A DNA stretch of 64,000 bases, taken from contig CAZLBC010000007.1 of the NCBI GenBank assembly GCA_964557575.1, positions 1 to 64,000 on the forward strand, given 5' to 3'. Made by a program: the position numbers and the translations under genes. A model generated the notes under the pieces. That model did not search any database and was not told the origin of the DNA. It was given only the letters and a program-made list of their open reading frames with translations. This stretch comes from CAZLBC01 sp964557575 (GTDB lineage Bacteria; Planctomycetota; Phycisphaerae; SM23-33). Shown here one piece after another: positions 57,200 to 64,000 of the stretch; within the stretch, counting starts at the first letter, position 1, and every line of letters starts with the position of its first letter.

Positions 57200-58054
57200 C
57201 TAACTGCCCCCGGCCGTAATCACATGTGGTTCTGTCTGAAGTTTGATGTCGCTGTGAGCCGGGCGGCCACGTGACGGGTCTCTGTTCGGCGGGATGGCGA
57301 AATCAACCGGCGTGCTCTTTCCGTCCATGTCGATATGAACCGAGAGCGCGGGGTAATAGGCGACCGAGATGTTCTCCCACGTCTTCGGGAGGGTCCTGAC
57401 CCGCCGCAGTGTCCGTGCCGCGTTCTTCTGGCGTTCCCATCCGCCCCCGCGTTTCCGGAAATACCAGATGTCGATTCGCCATATCATGCTCTCGGTGTGC
57501 AACTTCCCCCCGCCCTCGTGAAACGCCTTGGTCCTGATCAGTTCGACCAGGACGACCGCGCGGTCACCGTATCCCTTGAGATACAACACGCGCCGATAAC
57601 CGTGAAAACCGTTGAATTCCTGTATAAAATCAAGTAATTCGCGGGCGTCTTTCTGAGTAAAATCTTCGGTACGGTCCGGCGGTATGCCAAGCTGCTTTTT
57701 CCTCACCTCGGCGAGTTTTTTCATTCCCGCGTCGAGGACATCCAGATCGACACCCTCTATGCTGCGATCCCGGGGAGTCTGCACGCAAATGTCATAGGTT
57801 GCGTTGCCCGGCAGAGAAGAAAAGACGAAACGTCCCGTCTGCCGATCGAATGATTCCGGTTCGAAATGATCCCCCGTGACCCGGGAGACCAGAAATATCC
57901 TTTTGATCTTTTCCGCGGGTTTGATCGTTCCCGAAATATCTCCCCGGGCAATCTTAATCGGCGGGTCCTCGGGGATCGGTACCGACTGCTTATCGGCCGT
58001 AACCGCTGTCACCAGCAACGCAATGCAGGTCGGAATGGACAGGCGAAAAAGCAT
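57200..58054 (-). CDS. Exported protein of unknown function
   Basis: 284 residues with a signal peptide (~1-20, IPTCIALLVTAVTA). Residues ~30-110 look like a carboxypeptidase-regulatory-type beta-sandwich (GDISGTIKPAEKIKRIFLVS, GRFVFSSLPGNATYDI), the rest is an alpha/beta region (GYRRVLYLKGYGDRAVVLVE, IDIWYFRKRGGGWER). No catalytic motif is recognised. It converges with scpA and lies 52 bases after hemW on the same strand. Confidence 0.7.
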   Translation of the reverse strand: MLFRLSIPTCIALLVTAVTADKQSVPIPEDPPIKIARGDISGTIKPAEKIKRIFLVSRVTGDHFEPESFDRQTGRFVFSSLPGNATYDICVQTPRDRSIEGVDLDVLDAGMKKLAEVRKKQLGIPPDRTEDFTQKDARELLDFIQEFNGFHGYRRVLYLKGYGDRAVVLVELIRTKAFHEGGGKLHTESMIWRIDIWYFRKRGGGWERQKNAARTLRRVRTLPKTWENISVAYYPALSVHIDMDGKSTPVDFAIPPNRDPSRGRPAHSDIKLQTEPHVITAGGS

Positions 58055-58106
58055 CCTGTACGTATTCTACCGCCATACGGGATCGCCTGTCCAGTACCCC
58101 GGCGTG

Positions 58107-59303
58107 TCAATTGCCGACCGGTCTGCCGGCAGAATCAATCTCGCGGGCCTCGGCCAGAAAATCCGCAAGGACCGTGTTGGATGTAAACAGGTGGTCGCGG
58201 CTGATCCGCAGGCTGCGGGAGGACAACTCAAGGACACCGGTTTGCAGGTAGCGGCGCGTTGTTCGCGGAAACAGTTCCGCCGGAGAATCACCGTAACGCG
58301 CAATGAAGTTCTCGATTATAACGCCGTCAGACAGGCGCAGCGACAGCATTAATTCTTCGGCCGCGGCCGTCAGCCCCTCCAGTCTCTCCGACTCAAACGG
58401 CGGCTCTCGGCCCGCGGACAGAGCGGCGATATAGGACTCCAGGCAGGGAACATTTCTGCGCCGGACACCAGCGTAAAAACTCGCCGCCGAGGGTCCCAGC
58501 CCGATATACTCATCGTTTCGCCAGTATACCAGGTTGTGTTCGCAGCGGTGATCGGGCATGCAGAAATTTGAGATTTCATAGTGCTCATAACCGGCATCGG
58601 ACAGAATCCGGACGCCCTGTTCATACATCTCCCCGGCGATGTCGTCTTCGACGGCGGCAATCCTTCCGGCCGCCATGTCACCCGCAAGCGGTGTCCCGGG
58701 TTCCACGGTCAGCAGGTAGGCGCTCAGATGCTTCGGCCCCAGTGACAGTGCCGTGGTTACGTCGCGCTGCCACATCTCAAGAGACGCACCGGGCACCCCG
58801 AATATCAGGTCAATACCCACGACATCGATACCCGCGCGAAGAAAAGATTCGAACGCCGCCGCCACGTCGTCGGGACGGTGCCGCCTGCCGAGGACGCGCA
58901 GATTGTTCTCGTCGAAGCTCTGGGCACCGATAATCAGCCGGTTGACACCGGCGGACGCCAGCGCCGCCGGTATTTCGCTTTCCACATATCGCGGATTTGC
59001 CTCCACCGTCAACTCCCCCGGACATCCGGCTTCCGTCGTGATCCATTCCAGAAAGGAACGCAGCGTTTCCGCGCCCGCGCACGTCGGAGTACCGCCGCCC
59101 AGGTACAGCGTGTCGATCGGCCTCTTGATCCGGCCGGCGGCACAATGCCGCTCGAATTCGCTCCTGACGGCGTTCAGGTAGGAATCCACGATTTCCGACC
59201 CGGAAAAAGTGACCGAATAAAAATCGCAATACCGGCACTTGCCCGCGCAAAAGGGGAAATGAATATACACACTGCCGCACTGTCTGCCACCTGTCGTCTG
59301 CAT
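58107..59303 (-). CDS. hemW: HemW-type radical SAM protein (coproporphyrinogen oxidase family)
   Basis: 398 residues. SVYIHFPFCAGKCRYCDFYS contains the CX3CX2C radical SAM motif followed by Asp-Phe, as in HemW heme chaperones; HemN-type oxidases have another cysteine there. LYLGGGTPTCAG, ELTVEANPRYVE and GAQSFDENNLRVLGRRH are family motifs, and the C-terminal HemN-type domain is present. HemW binds heme and passes it to respiratory proteins; cytochrome-type acceptors fit the tetraheme protein at 61955. Confidence 0.9.
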   Translation of the reverse strand: MQTTGGRQCGSVYIHFPFCAGKCRYCDFYSVTFSGSEIVDSYLNAVRSEFERHCAAGRIKRPIDTLYLGGGTPTCAGAETLRSFLEWITTEAGCPGELTVEANPRYVESEIPAALASAGVNRLIIGAQSFDENNLRVLGRRHRPDDVAAAFESFLRAGIDVVGIDLIFGVPGASLEMWQRDVTTALSLGPKHLSAYLLTVEPGTPLAGDMAAGRIAAVEDDIAGEMYEQGVRILSDAGYEHYEISNFCMPDHRCEHNLVYWRNDEYIGLGPSAASFYAGVRRRNVPCLESYIAALSAGREPPFESERLEGLTAAAEELMLSLRLSDGVIIENFIARYGDSPAELFPRTTRRYLQTGVLELSSRSLRISRDHLFTSNTVLADFLAEAREIDSAGRPVGN

Positions 59304-59376
59304 AGCTTCAGTCGCTTCAGCCCGCCCGGCCGCGGGTTCGCCCCGATAAAACCGAAAAAAGTTTCGATTCTTTTAC

Positions 59377-59404
59377 TTGATCGTACAATGCACGCAAGTA
59401 CAAT
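59377..59404 (+). promoter_or_regulatory. Candidate promoter of the FHA protein gene
   Basis: TTGATC (59377-59382) and TACAAT (59399-59404) are 16 bases apart; TATACT at 59414-59419 is a second possible -10. The ~80-base leader shows no strong hairpin. Confidence 0.4.
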
Positions 59405-59486
59405 TACCTAGGTTATACTGTAGCCGGTGGTATCGTTTACAATGCGGAAAGGTTTTCAGGCCTATTCATACAACAGGTGAGAAATT

Positions 59487-60194
59487 ATGAAAGTCACGCT
59501 CAATGTAGCACGATCAACGGGTGAGGTTAAAGAAATTACCCTCAAAAAACCCGTAACCGTCCTCGGGAGAGGTTCTGAATGTGACCTGCGTATTCCCATT
59601 GAAAGCTGCTCCCGGCAGCACTGTGAAGTCCGGCTGGAAAACGATCGGGTTTTTGTCAAGGATCTCGATTCTTCGAATGGTACGTATATCAATAACGAAA
59701 AGATTGCGGAAGCCGAAGTCGAACCGGGAGACGCCCTGACGATCGGCCCCGTGGTAATCAGGTTCAGGATCAACGGCGATCCTGAGGAACTGCCCCCCCT
59801 GCCGCCGACAACGGTTTCCGGAATCGAAGGCGTCGCTGACGAAGACGATGAGGAATACCTCGTCGTTGAAGACGATGAAGACGTCAGCGAAACGGCTCCT
59901 TCCAGCAGGGAAGACACTGACGAAGAAGAGCAAGTCATCATAGAAGAGGTGGAGGAAGAAGAAGAAGAAGAAGAAGATGATGATGATGATGATGATGACC
60001 CGCTCGCCGCGCTCGCCGGCGGCAAGGGAGACGATGAGGACGATGACCCGCTCGCCGCGCTTGCCGGCGGCAGCAGCGGCGGATCGGGAGATGCGCTCGA
60101 TGCGCTGGCTTCGGCATCCAAGAAAGAGGATGACGAGGATTCTCTCGACGCGCTGGCGGACCTGCAGTCAGACGACGAAGAGGAAGAAGACTAA
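59487..60194 (+). CDS. FHA-domain protein with acidic repeat tail
   Basis: 235 residues. The FHA domain (~1-100) has the usual motifs: VLGRGSECDLRIP, SCSRQHCEV and DLDSSNGTYINNEKI, the surface that binds phosphothreonine peptides. From ~110 on the chain is extremely acidic, with runs of Glu and Asp encoded by GAA and GAT triplet repeats, and holds three DxLxALA-type short motifs (DPLAALAGG twice, then DALDALA and DSLDALADL). It probably serves as a phosphopeptide-reading adaptor. GGTGAG lies upstream of the ATG. It is a single-gene unit with its own terminator. Confidence 0.88.
   Translation: MKVTLNVARSTGEVKEITLKKPVTVLGRGSECDLRIPIESCSRQHCEVRLENDRVFVKDLDSSNGTYINNEKIAEAEVEPGDALTIGPVVIRFRINGDPEELPPLPPTTVSGIEGVADEDDEEYLVVEDDEDVSETAPSSREDTDEEEQVIIEEVEEEEEEEEDDDDDDDDPLAALAGGKGDDEDDDPLAALAGGSSGGSGDALDALASASKKEDDEDSLDALADLQSDDEEEED
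59955..60080 (+). repeat. GAA/GAT triplet run and duplicated DPLAALAGG segment
   Basis: A GAA run followed by a GAT run (about 59955-59998) encodes consecutive Glu then Asp residues. Next, two near-identical 27-base units start near 59998 and 60046 and encode DPLAALAGG; they differ at a single base. The tract is likely to vary in length among strains. Confidence 0.8.
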
Positions 60195-60222
60195 GGTCGA
60201 TCGCGGATACAAAACAGAACCT

Positions 60223-60255
60223 CGGGGCCCTGTTTCAGGGTTCCGATTTTTTTTT
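60223..60255 (+). terminator. Intrinsic terminator of the FHA gene
   Basis: CGGGGCCCTG (60223-60232) pairs with CAGGGTTCCG (60236-60245): ten pairs, two of them G-U, with a TTT loop. A run of nine T residues (60247-60255) follows. It overlaps the last codons of the convergent yqgF gene. Confidence 0.85.
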
Positions 60256-60693
60256 GCCCAGACCCGCCCCGGGGGAATCGGCTTCGCCACTCCGAAAGAA
60301 ATCCTCAAGAATAATCGAAGCCGCAACGGCGTCACAACGACGACGGCGCAATTTTTTGCCGGCATGCGCCGATACTTTCGACGCCGCCTCGTAACTGCTC
60401 AACCGCTCATCCCACAGCCTGACTTCTATTGACAGCACGCGAGACAACACGTCGGCAAAACCCCGGGCAGTTTCTGCCTGGTCACCTTCCGTGCCATCCA
60501 TGTTCAGCGGCCAGCCGACCACAATTCCGTCGGCATTATAATCCCGCACGAAAACACCGATACGGGATATGACCTCCTCGATATTGCCGCCCGCGGTAAT
60601 CGTGTTCAGGGGACTGGCAATGCCACTTCCCGTGCGGCCGATTGCAATACCGATCCTGCGGCTGCCGTGATCAATACCGATCCAACAGGTCAT
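60235..60693 (-). CDS. yqgF: Holliday-junction-resolvase-like / pre-16S rRNA nuclease YqgF (RuvX)
   Basis: 152 residues from ATG 60693, the family start; the frame extends to 60717. IGIDHGSRRIGIAIG is the RNase H-fold strand with the first catalytic Asp, IVVGWPLNMDGTEG the second motif, and LWDERLSSYEA with VAASIILEDFF the rest of the site. It is thought to process the 5′ end of 16S rRNA. The last codons overlap the terminator of the opposite FHA gene. Confidence 0.93.
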   Translation of the reverse strand: MTCWIGIDHGSRRIGIAIGRTGSGIASPLNTITAGGNIEEVISRIGVFVRDYNADGIVVGWPLNMDGTEGDQAETARGFADVLSRVLSIEVRLWDERLSSYEAASKVSAHAGKKLRRRRCDAVAASIILEDFFRSGEADSPGAGLGKKKSEP

Positions 60694-60773
60694 CCTGATT
60701 CCCGTAAACTCAAACAAACCGGCCGCTGAGAATGTATGGAGAAAGCGGCAACTCCTTCAGTCATTTGTATCAA

Positions 60774-61850
60774 TCATGTATATCTTCCCCCGAATGTATC
60801 ATCAACTGAATCAACGATATCCTTGAGTCTCTCGGCCGCGGACCGGTTACACACGAGGGTAACGTCGGGCGTATGCACCACCACGCAATCTTCCAGGCCC
60901 GCGACGGCTATAAGGTGGTCGTCGTCGCTGCTCACAATCACATTGTGCCGGCTGTCCATAACCTTGTTTTGCCGAGCACGTATGACATTCTCGTCCTTGT
61001 CTGATTCCAGCACATCCTCCATCGCGCCCCATGAACCGAGATCGATCCACTCGCATCCCAGTTCGGTCATTGCCACTTCCTCAGATTTCTCCATGACCGC
61101 GTAATCAATGCTCTTCTTTTCCAGGCCGGGATACACGTCGCGCACTATCGGCATATACTCTTCGCCGCGGGACACGGCCGCTGAAACAACCTCCAGGGCC
61201 TGTGCTGTTTCGGGGACATATTTTCGCACGGCGCCGCGTATCGCATCCAATGTCCAGGTGAACATGCCGCTGTTCCAGAAATATTCACCCGAACCGAGAA
61301 ACTTCCGGGCGGTTGCATGGTCCGGCTTTTCATGAAAACTCCTGACGGTAAAGACCCCGTCGGCGATTTCATCACCTCTCCGCAGGTACCCGAGACCGGT
61401 ATGAGGCCAGCTCGGCCTGATACCAAAGGTAAGCAGCGCCTTCGGATCGGCTTCTGCTGCCTCCATGGATCGCGCAACCACCCGCCTGAACGCGTCCTCC
61501 GGACGGATTATGTGATCCGCCGTAAAAACCGCCATCGTTCCTCTTTCATCCTTGCCGGCGAGTATTTCCGCCGTCAATGCAATGGCATTACAGGTATCCC
61601 GACCTTCGGGTTCCTCGATTACGTTTGCGGCGGGAATAAACGCGAGCTGCTGCCGCACCGCCGCTGCATATTCAACGTTGGTAATGACGTAGCTGTTTTC
61701 AGGCTCGAACAACCCTTCAAGCCGCCGCATCGCCAGTTCCAACAGGCTTTTATCGCCCGTAAGTCGAAGAAGCTGTTTTGGATAGCTTCTCCGCGACATG
61801 GGCCAGAGTCTTTTTCCCGATCCACCCGCCATTACTACTGCATATCTCAT
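60774..61850 (-). CDS. manC: Mannose-1-phosphate guanylyltransferase
   Basis: 358 residues, the short form without the C-terminal isomerase domain. It makes GDP-mannose from mannose 1-phosphate and GTP for cell-surface polysaccharides. MAGGSGKRLWPMSRRSYPKQ is the nucleotide-binding signature, FTADHII contains the metal Asp, and FHEKPD with WNSGMFTW are family motifs. The first hit of use could be the GT2 enzyme at 45901. It follows the cytochrome lipoprotein by 104 bases on the same strand. Confidence 0.94.
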   Translation of the reverse strand: MRYAVVMAGGSGKRLWPMSRRSYPKQLLRLTGDKSLLELAMRRLEGLFEPENSYVITNVEYAAAVRQQLAFIPAANVIEEPEGRDTCNAIALTAEILAGKDERGTMAVFTADHIIRPEDAFRRVVARSMEAAEADPKALLTFGIRPSWPHTGLGYLRRGDEIADGVFTVRSFHEKPDHATARKFLGSGEYFWNSGMFTWTLDAIRGAVRKYVPETAQALEVVSAAVSRGEEYMPIVRDVYPGLEKKSIDYAVMEKSEEVAMTELGCEWIDLGSWGAMEDVLESDKDENVIRARQNKVMDSRHNVIVSSDDDHLIAVAGLEDCVVVHTPDVTLVCNRSAAERLKDIVDSVDDTFGGRYT

Positions 61851-61954
61851 GTCGGTATTCCTGTATTCGCGCCAAGCCGTCGGAATTACGACTATTTTAT
61901 AGAGAAACCGAGGCGGAAGGGAGAATTTTTAGCACAAACTGCGCCCCGGGGAAT

Positions 61955-63319
61955 TTATCGCCTGCTTGTGCCGCATCCCATTGTTGTAAAGCGGCTTTTT
62001 TTCCGCTGTTTGAAGAAGGGGTCGGTCACGAGCGTATGGCAGGTTTGACACACGGCGGCATTCACGACCGGGGCGGTGAATTCCTTTTTCTCGTGGTCGG
62101 CGTTGAACCGATGGCAATTCTGACAATGCACACCGGCAAGTTCGGGTGTTTTTTCATAGGTAAAAAAACCGCCCTGTTTCATAAAACCGAGCGTGTGACA
62201 CATCACGCAGTTGGGATCAATGGTGCGCCCGACATCCTGGAGGGAACGCCATGCATGTGCGTGTTTCGAACGTTTCCATGTCTTGTATTGGGCCGTGTGG
62301 CATGTTCCACACGTCGAGGACGGAACGAAATCGAGCCCCCTCGTGCGATTGGCATCCAGGGCCTGCCGCATCGCGGCGTGGGCATAGGCCTGGTATATTT
62401 CCAGCATGCGCCGGTCCGGGGGCCAGCGGTTATCGACCAGTTCAAGGCGATAATCGATATTCGCTATCTGCCCGCGGTTATCCGACGAAACGGCGACTGC
62501 CGCCACGTAATCGGGGCCGCCCACCTGAACGACCGGTTTCCCCTGTACCCGATACAGTTTTTTCCGGCTCTGCCTCGTGTGACCGCGAATGTACAGGTCA
62601 CCCGCCAGGCGATCAACATCGGCCCTGAGATCCTCATTACTCCCGTGAACGATCACCACGACCAGCCACCCGTCCCGGTCCAGCCGGGCCGTCAGTTTTT
62701 CCAGTTCACTGACATCATCAATCTCAAGTTCGGTTTTTCTGCGTGAATCGAAAAAAATAAAAGCATCGCTGGTCACGTGATTCACGACAGCGAGCCGGCA
62801 GGTATCCCACTCCCGCTTGATCACTCTCTCAATCTCGATCGACGACGTCTTCGCGCGCACGCCGGTCGAGAGGTACGCTGTCGGCCCGTACTGCAGACAC
62901 TCTCGAAGCAACGGGTCGGGAAGCGCCCACTCCTGATCCCCCATGGCAACCGCGTCGTACCCCAACGCACGATACCCCCGTAACACGAAGCGATTGCGCA
63001 TGTCAGCCGGTTCAACCCAGAAGACATCGCCCGTATCCAGTGCGAGTGTCTGTTTAAACGCGCGGCGATAACTCAAAATGAGCCCGCTGCGCCTCGCCAG
63101 CCCCCCCGGCATGGGGCCCGAACAGTTACACACTTCGAGCATGCCGTTTGTTCCCCCGGTGACCAGCATGACAACATCCGGATCACTGAAATCGAATCGC
63201 GCCACCGGAACGGCTTCAGGGGCGGAACTCCCTTGTTTAACAGGCCCCTCGCGGCTGCAGCACACCACGCCGCCGATCGCGACGAGAGAACAGAATATGA
63301 ATATCAACCGTGATTGCAT
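61955..63319 (-). CDS. UshA-like domain/tetraheme cytochrome c lipoprotein
   Basis: 454 residues. The signal peptide ends near VVCC (C20 or C21), a likely lipid anchor. Residues ~45-300 resemble the metallophosphoesterase domain of UshA-like proteins (NGMLEVCNCSGPMPGGLARR, LALDTGD, YIRGHTR), but the usual DxH and GNHE metal ligands are replaced (TNG and MGDQE). Four CxxCH sites follow at residues 337, 371, 399 and 424, matching the C-terminal part of multiheme cytochromes of the c554 type. It is predicted to sit at the outer face of a membrane and move electrons. It begins six bases after the S41 protease gene. Confidence 0.87.
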   Translation of the reverse strand: MQSRLIFIFCSLVAIGGVVCCSREGPVKQGSSAPEAVPVARFDFSDPDVVMLVTGGTNGMLEVCNCSGPMPGGLARRSGLILSYRRAFKQTLALDTGDVFWVEPADMRNRFVLRGYRALGYDAVAMGDQEWALPDPLLRECLQYGPTAYLSTGVRAKTSSIEIERVIKREWDTCRLAVVNHVTSDAFIFFDSRRKTELEIDDVSELEKLTARLDRDGWLVVVIVHGSNEDLRADVDRLAGDLYIRGHTRQSRKKLYRVQGKPVVQVGGPDYVAAVAVSSDNRGQIANIDYRLELVDNRWPPDRRMLEIYQAYAHAAMRQALDANRTRGLDFVPSSTCGTCHTAQYKTWKRSKHAHAWRSLQDVGRTIDPNCVMCHTLGFMKQGGFFTYEKTPELAGVHCQNCHRFNADHEKKEFTAPVVNAAVCQTCHTLVTDPFFKQRKKSRFTTMGCGTSRR

Positions 63320-63325
63320 GAAACG

Positions 63326-64000
63326 TCAGGACGGCTGTTCGTGACCGGCAACCGCAGGCGCGGACGGCGACAGAGAATCCTTCAGCTTTTGAAGTTTGAG
63401 AATCAGCACCGCCGTCTGTAATTGCAGGTCCGCCTCGTAAAGTTCGTCGAGTTTGCTTTTCTTGAGGTCGGGATCATATTTTCTCAGAAGACCGGTCTCC
63501 CGCTGCAGCCGATACATCTTGCTTCTGCGCCGGGGCGAGAGCGGGACCGCGATATTCGGATTGATCCCCCAGTCCTTCGAGTGCGGTTTTCGGTGCAGAA
63601 GTCTCCCGTTCTGAAGGTAGTAATAGGCCGTCGTCAACTTCAACAGGGCCTCATCGCCCATAACGCGAATCAAATTCTGAACGCTGCCCTTTCCGTAGCT
63701 TCTTTCCCCGATCACCATCGCCCTGCCCAGACACTGGAGCGCTCCCGAGACGATCTCGGCAGCCGAGGCCGTATGTTCATTGACCAGTATGGCAACACGG
63801 TTGTTCTTGTTGACATAACTGCCGTCCCCATGTGCCGTCAAACTTCGCCGTCGCTGCATGCGACCTTTCGTATAAACGACCGTGCCGCTGTCGATGAATT
63901 CGTCCGTAATCGCGGCGGCACTGGTGAGCAGGCCCCCGGGGTTGTCCCGCAGATCGAGTACCAGGGAATCGACGCCGTCCGCGGCAAACTCCCGGAGAAT
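63326..64000 (-). CDS. S41 family (C-terminal processing) peptidase, cut by the window edge
   Basis: 225 C-terminal residues are present; the frame is open to the right window edge, so the start lies beyond 64000. LVLDLRDNPGGLLTSA, the EHTASAAEIVSGAL block with the catalytic Ser, and GERSYGKGSVQNLI with the catalytic Lys define the Ser-Lys protease of the CtpA/Prc family. These enzymes trim or degrade periplasmic proteins and normally have a PDZ domain and signal peptide before the part seen here. After the catalytic core (~residue 175 of the part shown) a helical charged tail of ~70 residues follows. The cytochrome lipoprotein gene follows after six bases. Confidence 0.92.
   Translation of the reverse strand: MLREFAADGVDSLVLDLRDNPGGLLTSAAAITDEFIDSGTVVYTKGRMQRRRSLTAHGDGSYVNKNNRVAILVNEHTASAAEIVSGALQCLGRAMVIGERSYGKGSVQNLIRVMGDEALLKLTTAYYYLQNGRLLHRKPHSKDWGINPNIAVPLSPRRRSKMYRLQRETGLLRKYDPDLKKSKLDELYEADLQLQTAVLILKLQKLKDSLSPSAPAVAGHEQPS

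Overview
The window reads as one contig of a GC-rich, Gram-negative, probably anaerobic or microaerobic bacterium. Supporting genes include a lipid A-type acyltransferase (11090-12037), MurA, a pilus-type secretin, an outer-membrane barrel protein, an anaerobic sulfatase-maturase-like radical SAM enzyme, an iron-sulfur flavoprotein and a tetraheme cytochrome lipoprotein. The very large zinc-ribbon/coiled-coil proteins, DUF58 plus BatA-type membrane protein, SpoIIE/STAS signalling and secreted toroid-repeat protein resemble gene content I associate with Planctomycetota or nearby PVC-type lineages. That assignment is an inference; there is no rRNA in the window to settle it. I found no tRNA, rRNA, CRISPR array, phage or intact transposase gene.

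Layout. 1-4549: tail of a GH5 glycosidase, then (minus) a sensor/SpoIIE phosphatase/HATPase protein with its STAS partner. 4623-4783: first copy of a small inverted-repeat element. 4877-6799 (minus): radical SAM/SPASM maturase and iron-sulfur flavoprotein. 6909-17755 (plus): two membrane proteins, then a housekeeping run: proS, a lipoprotein, acyltransferase, thiL, tsaE, argB, argF, rph, a SPOR-like lipoprotein and rdgB. 17734-28971 (minus): a pilus/secretion assembly operon made of a PilM-PilN-type fusion, two bitopic proteins and a secretin, ended by a strong terminator, then two more genes. 29193-32637 (plus): mtaB and a secreted toroid protein. 32658-35717 (minus): outer-membrane barrel, lipoprotein and an LpoB/CsgG-like protein. 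35933-40551: uracil-DNA glycosylase, queC (minus), queF, apbE and an exported unknown protein. 40596-45830: murA (minus), rsmD, DUF58 and BatA-like genes. 45901-48078: glycosyltransferase (minus), second copy of the small element, ilvC. 48187-55306: an extended -10 promoter, a 210-nt structured leader, a 1547-residue zinc-ribbon/coiled-coil protein and a second zinc-ribbon/coiled-coil/GYF membrane protein. 55416-64000: trpS, scpA, an exported protein, hemW, an FHA protein with a clear terminator, yqgF, manC, the cytochrome lipoprotein and a cut-off S41 protease.

The most unusual parts are (1) the coiled-coil operon with its start-site-sequestering leader, (2) the two related TA-flanked mobile repeats, (3) the pilus-like operon with large lineage-type subunits and an internal terminator, and (4) a degenerate UshA-like domain fused to a tetraheme module. 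All calls come from reading the sequence; no database search was run.
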